Shown: positions 8,921-18,552, counted from the stretch's first letter. The stretch is 64,000 nucleotides of DNA from Vibrio coralliirubri (GCF_024347375.1 NZ_AP025470.1:1860001-1924000); one strand, 5' to 3'. Numbers and translations are program-made. The notes: generated by a model not told the origin, from the letters alone.

Positions 8921-9385
8921 ATGGAAGCACTATTATCTGACTACCCGGTAGTAACAGAAATCCCTGTCGCTTGGGGAGAAATGGACGCACTCAATCACGT
9001 TAACAACGCCGTATATTTTCGCTATTTCGAAACCGCTCGCTTAGATTTTTTCAAGCACGTTGAGTTGATGGAAGAGATGGCGATTACCAAAGTTGGCCCT
9101 GTTCTTGGTGACACTTACTGTAAGTATTTCCGCCCAGTCACGTATCCGGATACCTTGATGGTTGGCTCACGTGTTACCGACATTCAAGATGATCGGTTCA
9201 CTATGGAATACGCCATTGTCAGTAAGGCTCAGCAGAAAGTGACGACCGTTGGCACCGCGACTATCGTGATGTTTGATTTTGCTTCGAACCAAAAAGCCCT
9301 GCTCTCACTGCGCTTAACCAATGAAATCGAAAAGATGAACACGTTGAAAAGCCCATGCTTCAAACAAGAAGCCGTGACGGAATAA
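8921..9385 (+). CDS. Acyl-CoA thioesterase, 4HBT/YbgC-FadM type
   Basis: A 154-residue hotdog-fold protein with the family motif WGEMDALNHVNNAVYFRYFE near residues 19-38. The Asp of MDALNHVNN is the usual catalytic residue of 4-hydroxybenzoyl-CoA-type thioesterases. It likely hydrolyses an acyl-CoA in the cytoplasm. The preferred chain is not visible. It stands alone between the exporter and a strong bidirectional terminator at 9427-9457. Confidence 0.85.
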   Translation: MEALLSDYPVVTEIPVAWGEMDALNHVNNAVYFRYFETARLDFFKHVELMEEMAITKVGPVLGDTYCKYFRPVTYPDTLMVGSRVTDIQDDRFTMEYAIVSKAQQKVTTVGTATIVMFDFASNQKALLSLRLTNEIEKMNTLKSPCFKQEAVTE

Positions 9386-9426
9386 CGTATTCGCTGATTG
9401 AGAAAGACTCAGAAAGTCTCAGACAT

Positions 9427-9457
9427 TAAAAAGGCCACTCGATTGAGTGGCCTTTTG
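9427..9457. terminator. Bidirectional Rho-independent terminator
   Basis: AAAAGGCCACTC and GAGTGGCCTTTT form a perfect 12-bp stem with a 4-base loop GATT. The symmetrical A and T runs let it serve the + strand thioesterase gene and the converging minus-strand U32 gene. Confidence 0.9.
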
Positions 9458-9524
9458 TATATTGGTGCTAAGTGCTTATAAGCGGTTAACCGTTATAAAC
9501 CTTGAACGCTCTCGACCTTGGAAG

Positions 9525-11780
9525 CTATAAACCTTGTACGTACTGAGCATTAGTACGAACTTCAACCATCTGCTCTAGGTTCTGTTGTGAACCTTCAACG
9601 CCGTTCAGTAGCGCTTCGAAATGCTTGATAAGCTCGACTTTATCTTTCACTTCTTTAGAGCCCGCACCGATGTTGGTTAGGTCAATGAAGAACTCGTCGA
9701 ACAGACCTGAGAAGTCGGTTACTGCATCATGGTTTAAGAACTGCTCGTGGTTGTAAATGCTTGGGTAGCCACCCTTCTGTTTATCAACCGCAAAAGAGAT
9801 GCCTTTCACGTTGGTGATCGTGGTCGCTTTCTCACACTTCAACATACAACCCGCTTCAATGCTTGGCTTGTTACAACCCACGGTTCTTTGGAAGAAACAC
9901 TGGCGGCTGGTCATCATCAAGATTGGGTGGTAAATGCTGTAGAACAGCTTGAAGTTCTCTGGGCGACGAATATGACGAATCTGACCTTTGTTGATCTCGT
10001 TCGAAATGAATGCGCCTGCACAGTTAAGCTCTTCTTTCAGAGTAACCAGTGCGTGAGAGTTGGTTGTGTTCATGAACGGGCCTGCAACCCACTCAATACC
10101 CATCTCGTAAGCTTTGTAAGCAATACCCGTGTTGTTGGTTACGATGCGAGCTGGCTTGATCTCCTCAAGAATACGAACCGCTTCGTCGTAATCTTTACCG
10201 ATCAATACCGCTGGGAACCAAGGAATCAAACGTGGGTTTGCTGCCAAGATGTCGATGTACTTGTTACAACGCTTCTTGAAGCTTTCTGGAAGTTTGAAGT
10301 AAACATCCGCGTCAGTCACGTCACACAGGTGTAAGTCTTCCACATCCGCGATAAGCATCGACATAGTCGGCTTCTCGTTCACTTTAGGGTGCTGAGGCAG
10401 CGCTGGCACTTCAACGTGCTTAATCACTTCCACAGAGCCGTTCAGAATGAAGTCGATCTCGTCTTTCAGGTCTGAAACTTCTTTAAGAGGAATCAGCAAG
10501 CCTGCATCCACTTCACTGAAGTCGTGGCTTTCTAGCGTGTGAACCGCACTCTTCACGTTTTTGAATCGCTTCTCAAGTAGCTCTTGAGTGATCGCCTTCT
10601 CTTCAACCGCTTTCAATAGCGATTTAGATTGAAGGGTAAAGTTCTCTTTAGGCGTGTTCACTGTCACCGTAAATGGTTGACCCACTTTTGCGCTGAACGA
10701 CAGGGCTACTGGTGTCTTGCGAATATCAAGGAACTCGATCTTGTCACGCATTTCGTTACCAAGAACGTCTTTCGCTTGGTGAAGTTCGTTGGTCACTTCT
10801 TGAATCTGTACCACTGAGATTTCGTTGTTCTGCTCCGTCGCTTTTTCAACAGCGTAGTTCATGCTGTTGTCGCGCGGGTTATCGATGAACATGTCTTTCG
10901 TTAGGTTGCCCTTAAGGAAAGAGTTGGTGAAATCACGGTTGAATACTTTGTGCAGGTTCGAATCGTCTTCGATCAACAAACCACTTTCTACAAAGCTATC
11001 AATCTGTTTACGCCATGTGTCTACCACAGTGTAAACGTAGTGCGCGCCTTTAATACGGCCTTCTACTTTCAATGAGTCGACTTTCGCGTCAACCAATTCA
11101 GGTAGGTCGTAGTAAGCTGAGTTATCTTTCAGGTTGAGTGGGAACTTGTTGCCCGCGTTGGTGATTTCGTATTCATCACGACACGCTTGGCTACAACGAC
11201 CACGGTTACCAGAGTTACCCACACTTACTGAGCTTGAGTAACATTGACCAGAGAATGCGATACACAGAGCGCCATGTACGAACACTTCGGTTAAGACATC
11301 GTGATCGTGTGCTACTTCCGTTAGCATCTTGATTTCAGGCAGGTTCAATTCACGAGACAAGTTAACACGTGTCGCGCCAATCTTAGACAAGAACTTGATC
11401 TGGCCTTCGTTGTGCGTTGTTAACTGAGTCGACGCGTGAACGTCTAATGATGGGAAATGCTTCTTAACCAGGTTGAATAAACCCAAGTCTTGAACAATGA
11501 TGCCATCCACTTTGGTGTTCACAAGCTGGTTCAGCAGCTTGGTGATGCTCTTAGTCTCATGCTCCAGTAGCACAACGTTAAGAGTCAGGAACACTTCACA
11601 GCCGTATTCATGAGCAAGGCGAATCACACCATTCAATTCGTCTAACGATAGGTTAGAGGCCCTGTTACGAGCGTTGAATGTGTCTAAACCACAATAAACT
11701 GCATTAGCACCCGCTACGATGGCGGCTTTTATCGCTTCTACATCGCCACCTGGGGCTAATAACTCAATTTTTCTGCTCAT
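9525..11780 (-). CDS. U32 family protein, RlhA/TrhP-like (RNA hydroxylation/peptidase U32)
   Basis: A 751-residue protein of the peptidase U32 family. The N-terminus IELLAPGGDVEAIKAAIVAG and the motif YCGLDTFNARNR near residue 29 are typical. EVFVHGALCIAFSGQCYSSS and the cysteine motif RGRCSQACRDEY (about residues 192-203) mark the core domain. The C-terminal third has another cysteine cluster (CNKPSIEAGCMLKCEKA). E. coli members RlhA and TrhP hydroxylate rRNA and tRNA with prephenate. The original collagenase annotation is doubtful for such proteins. At 751 residues it is longer than either, so the exact substrate is uncertain. Confidence 0.8.
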   Translation of the reverse strand: MSRKIELLAPGGDVEAIKAAIVAGANAVYCGLDTFNARNRASNLSLDELNGVIRLAHEYGCEVFLTLNVVLLEHETKSITKLLNQLVNTKVDGIIVQDLGLFNLVKKHFPSLDVHASTQLTTHNEGQIKFLSKIGATRVNLSRELNLPEIKMLTEVAHDHDVLTEVFVHGALCIAFSGQCYSSSVSVGNSGNRGRCSQACRDEYEITNAGNKFPLNLKDNSAYYDLPELVDAKVDSLKVEGRIKGAHYVYTVVDTWRKQIDSFVESGLLIEDDSNLHKVFNRDFTNSFLKGNLTKDMFIDNPRDNSMNYAVEKATEQNNEISVVQIQEVTNELHQAKDVLGNEMRDKIEFLDIRKTPVALSFSAKVGQPFTVTVNTPKENFTLQSKSLLKAVEEKAITQELLEKRFKNVKSAVHTLESHDFSEVDAGLLIPLKEVSDLKDEIDFILNGSVEVIKHVEVPALPQHPKVNEKPTMSMLIADVEDLHLCDVTDADVYFKLPESFKKRCNKYIDILAANPRLIPWFPAVLIGKDYDEAVRILEEIKPARIVTNNTGIAYKAYEMGIEWVAGPFMNTTNSHALVTLKEELNCAGAFISNEINKGQIRHIRRPENFKLFYSIYHPILMMTSRQCFFQRTVGCNKPSIEAGCMLKCEKATTITNVKGISFAVDKQKGGYPSIYNHEQFLNHDAVTDFSGLFDEFFIDLTNIGAGSKEVKDKVELIKHFEALLNGVEGSQQNLEQMVEVRTNAQYVQGL

Positions 11781-11872
11781 TTTTGAAGTCGCTCACTTAC
11801 TTATAATTTTTAAGCCGCGTATTCTACCCACATCACGATCTCTTTACCACCGTACAACACTTTTCAAACTAA

Positions 11873-12547
11873 ATGACCTCAATAATGCCGAACGAATCCG
11901 ATCTACCTATCCTTTATTCTTTGCGCCGTTGCCCTTATGCAATGCGCGGACGAATGGGCATCGCACTATCACTACAAAAAGTGTTACTTCGAGAAATCGT
12001 TACCAAAGACAAGCCTAGCGAACTATTGGCCAGTTCGCCAAAAGGAACAGTGCCTGTATTGGTGTTACCCAATGGACAAGTCATTGAACAGAGCTTAGAT
12101 GTGATGAACTGGGCACTTCAACAAAACGATCCTCAAGATCTTCTACGTTCAAGCAATCCGGCGCTTAGCGAACAAGTTCAGCTGCTCATTAAAACCAACG
12201 ACGAAGAATTTATTGGTCACTTAGAAAAGTATCGTGCATCGGTTCGTTACCGAAACATCGATGTTGAACAACGCCGACAAGCCTGCGAAACCTTCATTCG
12301 TCAGCTGGAAGGGCGACTCACCGATCAGCCCTACTTTTTTGGAGAAACCCCAAGCTTGGCCGATTTTGCGGTGATGCCTTTTGTCAGCCAGTTTGTGCGA
12401 GTCGAAAAGAAGTGGTTTGTGAAATCGGAATATCAAAACGTAGGACGTTGGTTAAGAGCGCATCTCGAAAGTAAGCTCTACACCCAAGTTATGAAGCAAT
12501 ACCCTTTGTGGAATGAAACCAAGCAAGAATGTCTTTTTGGTGGATAA
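11873..12547 (+). CDS. Glutathione S-transferase family protein
   Basis: A 224-residue protein with an N-terminal thioredoxin-like domain (LYSLRRCPYAMRGRMG, residues about 14-29) and the glutathione-binding segments KGTVPVLVLPNGQVIEQSLD. The C-terminal all-alpha domain has the family helix PSLADFAVMPFVSQF near residue 160. The CPYA segment resembles glutaredoxin-like GSTs that use cysteine. It is likely a cytoplasmic detoxification or reducing enzyme, transcribed divergently from the U32 gene. Confidence 0.8.
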   Translation: MTSIMPNESDLPILYSLRRCPYAMRGRMGIALSLQKVLLREIVTKDKPSELLASSPKGTVPVLVLPNGQVIEQSLDVMNWALQQNDPQDLLRSSNPALSEQVQLLIKTNDEEFIGHLEKYRASVRYRNIDVEQRRQACETFIRQLEGRLTDQPYFFGETPSLADFAVMPFVSQFVRVEKKWFVKSEYQNVGRWLRAHLESKLYTQVMKQYPLWNETKQECLFGG

Positions 12548-12627
12548 TGGTAATTCAAGGATAGAGAAAGCGTAGTAATCAAGGTAAGTACGTGACACTG
12601 TATCTTCTTTCTAATGATCAGATATTC

Positions 12628-12708
12628 AAAGGCTTAACTGGGTTTCCGTTGTCTTTTTACCGGTAACTACTGTCTCTTAACTGGAAGACAGAGTCTAAGT
12701 TAAGCCTT
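12628..12708. terminator. Long inverted repeat between converging genes
   Basis: AAAGGCTTAACT (from 12628) pairs with AGTTAAGCCTTT (to 12708) across a 57-base loop. The loop itself holds CTGTCT and AGACAG, which can form a second hairpin. It lies between the stop of the GST gene and the stop of the minus-strand GyrI-like gene, so termination in both directions is the simplest reading. The long loop is unusual for that role. Confidence 0.5.
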
Positions 12709-12726
12709 TTGTTCATTTCAAACTGA

Positions 12727-13176
12727 TCACTGAATCGCAATCGAAATCTCGACTTCAGTTTCACCTTTGTAGAGTTCAAAATCTGTCGTGTAAGTTCTCA
12801 CATGTGGGCAGTCTGCAGCGTTGAAATACGCCCACACCTCACCCCATAGGTCGATCACAGCTTGTGGTAATTCACCTTCAGCAGAAAACGTTAAGTACTT
12901 ACCTGCCTCTATTTCGGTTTCTACAAGCGCATCTACATTGTTATCGGTAAGTGCGCTAGTACAAGCGATGACATCAAATTCACCCGTAAAGTCAGACTCG
13001 TAGTTAGTGTAAACGCCATACACTTTTGAATCCGGTGTTAATTTCGGAAATGCTTGGTCAAAAAAGACCTGCCACAATTGCCCTATCTTGGCTGTTGCTG
13101 GGTCCAGCTCATCGGTATTGGTGGTTCTTACTGAAAAACCATACGCCTTCACGGCTTCAATCATTTCTACTTTCAT
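12727..13176 (-). CDS. GyrI-like / effector-binding domain protein
   Basis: A 149-residue stand-alone effector-binding domain of the GyrI-like (AraC_E_bind) fold. Features are the start MKVEMIEAVKAYGFSVRT, the middle segment GVYTNYESDFTGEFDVIACT, and the closing YTTDFELYKG, all typical. Members bind small hydrophobic or cationic molecules, and some (SbmC/GyrI) protect gyrase. It has no DNA-binding domain. It follows the zinc-ribbon gene on the same strand and may be cotranscribed with it. Confidence 0.75.
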   Translation of the reverse strand: MKVEMIEAVKAYGFSVRTTNTDELDPATAKIGQLWQVFFDQAFPKLTPDSKVYGVYTNYESDFTGEFDVIACTSALTDNNVDALVETEIEAGKYLTFSAEGELPQAVIDLWGEVWAYFNAADCPHVRTYTTDFELYKGETEVEISIAIQ

Positions 13177-13234
13177 TCGTTTTATTCCTAAGCCAATCGA
13201 CGCGTAAATCTACTAAATTTTTAAATAATCTTAA

Positions 13235-13468
13235 CTAATCTTGTATCTCTTTATGACCACACTTTTCACAGACAAGGTGACGAGAAAACTCATCCATTGA
13301 CGCGATAAACGGACCAAGGAACCAACCTTTTATCACGCCTGCCCAAAACTCACTTCGCTTTTGATTGGGCTTATCTGCAAACGCACTCTTCTTGCGAACC
13401 AATATAACGACATGCTGTGTGTCTTCTCTGCACGCGGTGCAATAGCATTGTTCTATGGTGTTATTCAT
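13235..13468 (-). CDS. Small zinc-ribbon protein with C-x2-C-x3-T-x-H motif
   Basis: A 77-residue protein with an N-terminal C-T-A-C-R-E-D-T-Q-H and a C-terminal C-E-K-C-G. The two pairs of cysteines probably bind one zinc ion. A hydrophobic segment (FWAGVIKGWFLGPFIASM) separates them. The proteins at 20779-21003 and 24195-24452 share the same plan. Function is unknown. It begins 8 bp after the Rof-like gene and is likely in one transcript with it. Confidence 0.65.
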   Translation of the reverse strand: MNNTIEQCYCTACREDTQHVVILVRKKSAFADKPNQKRSEFWAGVIKGWFLGPFIASMDEFSRHLVCEKCGHKEIQD

Positions 13469-13476
13469 TTGACAAC

Positions 13477-13728
13477 CTATGACGTTTTGAATGAAACATG
13501 CTGAAAGTGAGGGTTGTCGACACAGACATCTAGTGTCGCTATTTGAGTTAAAACGACAAGTTGTTGCTCGCCTTGAATACTGACTTTAATACACTCTTCA
13601 CGGCTGTCATTGCGCTGGGTATCTAACCCAACACATTCAATCTGCTCGCCAGACTTCAGCGTTAACTTGATTGGGTATCGGTGCATACACACAATCTCAA
13701 TATAATCGTAATCGTTGCAACTAATCAT
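13477..13728 (-). CDS. rof: Rho-binding antiterminator family protein (Rof/YaeO)
   Basis: A protein of 83 residues when started at the ATG at 13728, which follows GGAGGGG at good spacing. An in-frame upstream start at 13746 is less likely. MISCNDYDYIEIVCMHR, followed by LTLKSGEQIECVGLDTQ, matches the Rof/YaeO family, whose E. coli member binds the Rho hexamer and reduces termination. The downstream partners are a zinc-ribbon protein and a GyrI-like protein. The family call is by motif and length. Confidence 0.7.
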   Translation of the reverse strand: MISCNDYDYIEIVCMHRYPIKLTLKSGEQIECVGLDTQRNDSREECIKVSIQGEQQLVVLTQIATLDVCVDNPHFQHVSFKTS

Positions 13729-13935
13729 AATACCCCTCCAATTCATCCACCACGCTAATGCGACACGCCATACTATGCAATATGCATATAATCAATCGTT
13801 TACCTAAATCACATTGATGGTCGTCCGTAACTAAACCTACGTTCGAATTCGGTTTAATCAAGCTTTCTCATTCACGTTTCTTCGACTCACACCTGATTAT
13901 TCTTTCATTGTTAAATAATAATCGAGAACAAAACA

Positions 13936-14301
13936 ATGAAAAACATCAACCATTTACACGTGTTAGCTTTCTTAGGTTTAGTCGCTTCAATGATGGCGTT
14001 TAATGCGAGTGCAGCCTCAGAAGTCGATGCGAGTCACTTCGCCAATGGCAAAACCAAGTATCGACAGCTTTGTCAGGTGTGTCATGGCGACAAAGGTCAC
14101 GGAGACGGGCCTACTGCCGCTTCATTACCACACAAGCCCGCTAACATCGCAAATAAACTGAGCGGCTTTTTTGCCAGTCCAAGTTCTTTAGCAGATGACA
14201 TTTTAGAAGGCGATGTAGAGCAAGGCATGCCTGCGTGGCAAGGTGTGATCACAAAGCAAGATGCTCTGGATATTCTGACGTACGTAGAGCTAATCCAATA
14301 G
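13936..14301 (+). CDS. Periplasmic c-type cytochrome
   Basis: A 121-residue protein with a signal peptide ending near ASAASE (residue 29) and one haem attachment motif C-Q-V-C-H at about residues 49-53. A downstream Met in QGMPAW (about residue 97) is the likely sixth haem ligand. It is a class I cytochrome c, resembling subunits fused to or paired with oxidases and dehydrogenases. No oxidase gene is nearby, so its electron partners are not evident. Confidence 0.85.
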   Translation: MKNINHLHVLAFLGLVASMMAFNASAASEVDASHFANGKTKYRQLCQVCHGDKGHGDGPTAASLPHKPANIANKLSGFFASPSSLADDILEGDVEQGMPAWQGVITKQDALDILTYVELIQ

Positions 14302-14419
14302 TAAACGTTGTTCCAACCGCCTTTTGAACAGATATCTCGGTTAATACTCCCCGTTCTATTGCGCTATCTATTTGATTGATTACACTCAATTTAATGGATA
14401 GTGAATAATACGGAATGTT

Positions 14420-15598
14420 ATGACCTTTAAACCCCTAGCACTAAGTAGCCTGATACTTGTTTCTACGACGACACACGCCGTCAGCTTTATCGATGAAATT
14501 GATGGCCAACTCGATATGGGAGAATACCTCGCAGAAAATGCCTACGGTTTTCTTCCTGTTCCAATTCTCATTACAGAGCCTGCGGTAGGATACGGTGGCG
14601 GCTTCACCGGCATCTTCATGCACGAATCTGAAGAGCAAAAAAATACGCGTAAACAACTCGCCGAAAAATCCATCGATGGCGGAGCGCAACTTCTTACTCC
14701 TGCAATCACTGCGGTTGGCGGCTTTGCGACAGAGAATGGCACTTGGATGGCGTTTGTTGGTCACAAGCGCAGCTGGAAGGAAGATTCAATACGCTACCTT
14801 GGTGGCTTGGGTTATGGAGATATCAACATGACCTTCTATCGACAAAGCTCTCCTAACGCCTTGTCTCCACTCGAACCAAACGAAGGTGTTGAGCTAGGGC
14901 TCAAAGGCATGGGCGGGATACAGAAACTCCAATTTAGAGTGCCCGACACCCAATGGTTACTTGGGTTTTCTCAACAATTCTTCGCTCCCACTCTTTCACT
15001 CAATAATCACCCTAAAGCGCAAGAGATCTTAAACAATATCGGCAACACGTCACCGACCTCTTCCGGTTTAGGTTTGATCGCCGAATACGACAGCAAGAAC
15101 AGTTTCTTGAATCCGACGCAAGGCTACAACTATGTCGCGGAATACCTATGGTTCGGTGATGCGATTGGCAGTGATTACACCTATCAAACATTCAATTTAG
15201 AAGGGTTGAACTATTGGGAGTTAAACAAGGAGTGGAACTTAGCATTGCGAGGACAATACAAATCATTATCGACCAATGAACGAGTGCTTTCTCCTCAATA
15301 TTACCCAGACATTGAACTGAGAGGTATCGCCCGTAATCGCTATCAAGGTGAACACACGGTCGCGGCAGAAGTTCAAGTAAGCAAACAGTGGACACCACGT
15401 TGGTCAACTGCCGTGTTTACGGGGATTGGCTATGCGGGCGACAGCGATAAAGACATGTTTGATCAAAGCTCGCACGCGGCTTACGGGGTCGGTTTCCGTT
15501 ACCTTATCGCAAGACGCTATGGTCTGATTTCGGGGATTGATATTGCGTTCAGTGAAGAAGATACCGCCCTCTACTTCCAAGTCGGTGCGGGTATCTAA
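14420..15598 (+). CDS. Outer-membrane beta-barrel protein, surface antigen (Omp85 C-terminal) type
   Basis: A 392-residue protein with a signal peptide (about 20 residues, ending THA) and then FLPVPILITEPAVGYGGGF, the typical opening of barrel-only members of the Bac_surface_Ag family. SKNSFLNPTQGYNYVAEY near residue 230 matches the conserved segment of these barrels. The protein ends with alternating aromatic strands (ALYFQVGAGI). There are no POTRA domains, so it is not BamA. It is probably an outer-membrane protein of unknown transport role, read separately from the cytochrome gene. Confidence 0.75.
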   Translation: MTFKPLALSSLILVSTTTHAVSFIDEIDGQLDMGEYLAENAYGFLPVPILITEPAVGYGGGFTGIFMHESEEQKNTRKQLAEKSIDGGAQLLTPAITAVGGFATENGTWMAFVGHKRSWKEDSIRYLGGLGYGDINMTFYRQSSPNALSPLEPNEGVELGLKGMGGIQKLQFRVPDTQWLLGFSQQFFAPTLSLNNHPKAQEILNNIGNTSPTSSGLGLIAEYDSKNSFLNPTQGYNYVAEYLWFGDAIGSDYTYQTFNLEGLNYWELNKEWNLALRGQYKSLSTNERVLSPQYYPDIELRGIARNRYQGEHTVAAEVQVSKQWTPRWSTAVFTGIGYAGDSDKDMFDQSSHAAYGVGFRYLIARRYGLISGIDIAFSEEDTALYFQVGAGI

Positions 15599-15667
15599 TT
15601 CATTACGCTGTGCTTACCCGATAAACTAAAGCGGCAACGATGAGACAAAGCGCTCAGGGAACAGTAA

Positions 15668-16294
15668 TTACTTGAGCGCTTTCCAGTATTGGTAAAGCCC
15701 ATCGATATCTGAAGAACACATCAACGACATTGCGCCTTTGATCTGTTCTTCGCTCCATTCCCACCATTTCATTTCTAACAACTGAGCGATTTCAATTTCA
15801 TTGAAACGAAAACGGATGTGACGCGCAGGGTTTGAACCAACAATCGAGTATGGTGCGACGTCTTTAGTCACAACCGCTCGACTTGCGATAATGGCTCCGT
15901 CACCGACCTTAACACCACTCATGATCATGGCTTCTGTGCCAATCCAGACATCGTTACCAATCATGGTATCACCAGAGCGTTCAAAGCCGTCTATCGCGCC
16001 TTCAAACTTCTCATCGTCTTGATAGAAGAACGGGAAGGTACTCACCCACTGATTTTGGTGGCCTTGGTTGCCCGCCATCATAAACACAGCGCCGGAACCA
16101 ATCGAGCAGTAGCTGCCAATGATCAGCTTATCGATGTCGGTTCTATCCGGTAATAGGTAGCGCGCACAGTCATCAAAACTGTGGTTATGGTAGTAACCCG
16201 AGTAATAGCTGTGCTCGCCCACGATGATGTTTGGGTTGGTCACTTGTTCTTTAAGTGACTTTCCCACAAACGGGCTTTCAAAATAGTTTTTCAT
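15668..16294 (-). CDS. CatB-type xenobiotic O-acetyltransferase (hexapeptide repeat)
   Basis: A 208-residue left-handed beta-helix acetyltransferase of the Vat/CatB family. Hexapeptide repeats such as [20 protein letters not shown] and [20 protein letters not shown] run from about residue 105 to 155. [13 protein letters not shown] contains the family's conserved active-site region, and the C-terminus has the usual helical WWEWSEEQI. Members acetylate chloramphenicol or streptogramins. Chromosomal Vibrio copies may have another acceptor. Active as a trimer in the cytoplasm. Confidence 0.85.
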   Translation of the reverse strand: MKNYFESPFVGKSLKEQVTNPNIIVGEHSYYSGYYHNHSFDDCARYLLPDRTDIDKLIIGSYCSIGSGAVFMMAGNQGHQNQWVSTFPFFYQDDEKFEGAIDGFERSGDTMIGNDVWIGTEAMIMSGVKVGDGAIIASRAVVTKDVAPYSIVGSNPARHIRFRFNEIEIAQLLEMKWWEWSEEQIKGAMSLMCSSDIDGLYQYWKALK

Positions 16295-16387
16295 GTTTGT
16301 ACTCTTAGTTTCGTTCTTTTAGTTAGGTACTTGTGTTTCGTGTTGCTGGTTATAACTTGTTTATCTTAGTGTAAAGGCAAACGTGCC

Positions 16388-17119
16388 CTATCGACCGCCT
16401 GCAATATCAATAAACGAGCCGGTGACATACGAAGCTTCGTCTGATAATAACCAAGCGATAGAGTTAGCGACTTCTTCTGGTGTACCACCTCGTTGTAACG
16501 GTAACTGCGAAGCTAGTCTGTCTACGCGATCAGGCTCTCCGCCGTCTGCGTGCATCTCAGTATAAATACAACCTGGCCTTACGCCATTCACTCGGATATT
16601 ACGTGAAGCCAATTCAAGCGATAAGCCTTTGGTGAGTGAGTCCATCGCACCTTTTGATGCTGCGTAATCCACATATTCAAACGGTGCGCCTGTGCGAGAA
16701 GCGGCAGACGATACATTCACAATCGAACCCGCGCCATCGGCTTGTTTGATAAAGGCTTTACTGCACAGAAAGCAGCTTGATACGTTGGATTTCATCACCT
16801 TTTCAAAGCGATCCAATTCAATATCAACCAATGGTGACTGGGTAAACAAGATCCCGGCATTATTGACCAAGTGCGTCACTGGGCCCAGCTTGTTACGAGC
16901 AATCTCAAATAAGGATTTCACGTCCGATTCAACAGACACATCCGCACGCACGCTAATCGCGGTTCCGCCTTGTTCACGAATATCATTAACCAACTCTTCA
17001 GCTCGCGACTCATTGTGTATGAAGTTAACGCATACAGCATAGCCTTTACTGGCCAACAATTTAGATGTCGCTGCGCCAATGCCTCGGCTTCCGCCGGTTA
17101 CAATCACTACCTTGTTCAA
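16388..17119 (-). CDS. Short-chain dehydrogenase/reductase
   Basis: A 243-residue classical SDR. The nucleotide-binding motif T-G-G-S-R-G-I-G lies at residues 7-14, NNAG near 87-90, the catalytic Ser in NVSSAASR near 140 and Y-A-A-S-K near 153-157. It ends ITGSFIDIAGGR-like (YVTGSFIDIAGGR), usual for the glucose-dehydrogenase/FabG-like group. The substrate is unknown. It starts 71 bp after a SnoaL-like gene on the same strand. Confidence 0.85.
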   Translation of the reverse strand: MNKVVIVTGGSRGIGAATSKLLASKGYAVCVNFIHNESRAEELVNDIREQGGTAISVRADVSVESDVKSLFEIARNKLGPVTHLVNNAGILFTQSPLVDIELDRFEKVMKSNVSSCFLCSKAFIKQADGAGSIVNVSSAASRTGAPFEYVDYAASKGAMDSLTKGLSLELASRNIRVNGVRPGCIYTEMHADGGEPDRVDRLASQLPLQRGGTPEEVANSIAWLLSDEASYVTGSFIDIAGGR

Positions 17120-17190
17120 TGAAACCTCCTAATGTTTACTTATTCTGTGCAACCTGATTGTTCGATACAAACTGATCGTATCGACACAAA

Positions 17191-17574
17191 CTAATTGTTC
17201 GACACAACCTGAACCCATTGCGATCGCCACGCCGGCGCTTCGAATGGGTCTGGCCAAAACTCAGTTTGATTTTGAATTAAACTATCAACGACCGTGTGAA
17301 AGGTGATCACTCGGTCTTTCAATACACTGTCTGTAACCGAAACGTCCGTTACTACCGTATCACCTTCACAGACAATCGAATTGAGCGTGAACTCCCAAAC
17401 ACCATTGGCTGGATATTCAGAGTTGATTGCCGTGAAGTTGTCGCGCCCTACCGTCAATTCAGACGACTGCGGCCAATAGCCTTCAAAATCTTCGGCTAGC
17501 CATTCACTCGCCTTTGCAAAATCATTACTGCGCATTGCATCCCAAAATCCTAATACCACTTGTTTTGGTGTCAT
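17191..17574 (-). CDS. SnoaL-like (NTF2-fold) protein
   Basis: A 127-residue small cone-shaped NTF2-like domain: helix MTPKQVVLGFWDAMRSNDFAKASEWLAEDFE broken into the standard pattern, followed by beta strands EFTLNSIVCEGDTVVTDVSV and ending WPDPFEAPAWRSQWV. Such proteins bind or isomerise small molecules. The function is not readable from sequence. It lies between the SDR and HAD genes on the same strand and may share a transcript with them. Confidence 0.7.
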   Translation of the reverse strand: MTPKQVVLGFWDAMRSNDFAKASEWLAEDFEGYWPQSSELTVGRDNFTAINSEYPANGVWEFTLNSIVCEGDTVVTDVSVTDSVLKDRVITFHTVVDSLIQNQTEFWPDPFEAPAWRSQWVQVVSNN

Positions 17575-17643
17575 TATTCTTCCTTAAAGTCATTCAGGTG
17601 TGGTGGTTTTTAAACGTCTGCTTCGTTATGCGTACTTAGCTTT

Positions 17644-18360
17644 CTATGCATACTTGCTAATGATCGTTAAAAGATCATCGACACTGTTAGCAATGTAGTC
17701 CGGCTTAGTTTGCCAATTTTCAGGCTCCGATCGGCTATAACCTGCGGCCACGGCAATCACTTTTGCATTGTTACCCAGCGCGGCTTCAATATTGCGAGCA
17801 AACTGTGTGTCCGCTTCATGGTCACCGATGTACATCAAACAAAGCTCGTTAGTCTGATCAACGCCAAATATGTTCTCGACACATTTCACACCACCAAATG
17901 GATGGGGTTTTTGGTTGCCGTTCGAGACATCGTCATAGCCCACTACCGATTTAAACAAATCGCCGATGCCATAACTGTCGAGCACGCCACGAATATTCAA
18001 TTGAGAGTTTTGAGAGCAGATCCCATGTGGAAGATGAGCAAACTGATTAACCACGGTTTCCATTCCTTCAAACAAAGTAACGGCTGTTTGGTTTTTCTCT
18101 TGATGCTCTGCCCACATTCCACCAGCGATCAACATTTCATCGTGTGATAAACCGTAATAGTCGACATATAAGGCTTGCCAGTTTTTAGCACCGTGGTTGG
18201 CTTCATGATAAAGCGCTTCGCTAAGTAAATATTTAGGTAAGTTGTCGCCTGACAAGTGTGGCGCGACTAAAGAGATAATGTCTTTTGTGATTGCGATATT
18301 CTTTGGAACGGAGTTGACTAAAGTTCCATCGTAATCCCATAGGATGGCATCTAACTTCAT
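17644..18360 (-). CDS. HAD-superfamily hydrolase
   Basis: A 238-residue HAD phosphatase: motif I D-Y-D-G-T-L-V at residues 9-15, an alpha-helical cap (about 20-95), motif II GICSQNS near 114-120, motif III around K138-P (NQKPHPFGG), and motif IV YIGDHEADTQFAR near 180. It resembles phosphoglycolate phosphatase/beta-phosphoglucomutase-type HADs. The first catalytic position is Asp and the second is Asp (DYD), so phosphatase activity is expected. Confidence 0.8.
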   Translation of the reverse strand: MKLDAILWDYDGTLVNSVPKNIAITKDIISLVAPHLSGDNLPKYLLSEALYHEANHGAKNWQALYVDYYGLSHDEMLIAGGMWAEHQEKNQTAVTLFEGMETVVNQFAHLPHGICSQNSQLNIRGVLDSYGIGDLFKSVVGYDDVSNGNQKPHPFGGVKCVENIFGVDQTNELCLMYIGDHEADTQFARNIEAALGNNAKVIAVAAGYSRSEPENWQTKPDYIANSVDDLLTIISKYA

Positions 18361-18524
18361 ACACTATCTCTTTGTTTCGATTAATAATTTGAATTTATCA
18401 TTCATAAGCCTATTGAGGGAAATCTTATTGTCTTGAATTTCGAAATTTGTCGAATATGAGCAAAGCTAGAGAACAAACCGTTACTAGCAAACAAAAACCA
18501 AACTACGTTTGCTCACATCACTGC

Positions 18525-18552
18525 TTTATCAATTGCAATATATGCGTATAAT
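18525..18552 (+). promoter_or_regulatory. Candidate sigma-70 promoter of the SEC-C gene
   Basis: TTTATC at 18525 and TATAAT at 18547 are separated by 16 bases, upstream of the ATG at 18616. The following leader holds GCGCTAT and ATAGCGC, which can pair. The -10 box is perfect and the -35 box is weak. Confidence 0.5.

Noticed and set aside
9747..10334. A 195-codon open frame on the plus strand inside the U32 gene
   Set aside because: It is antisense to a well-supported 751-residue gene, has no family features and no ribosome-binding site.
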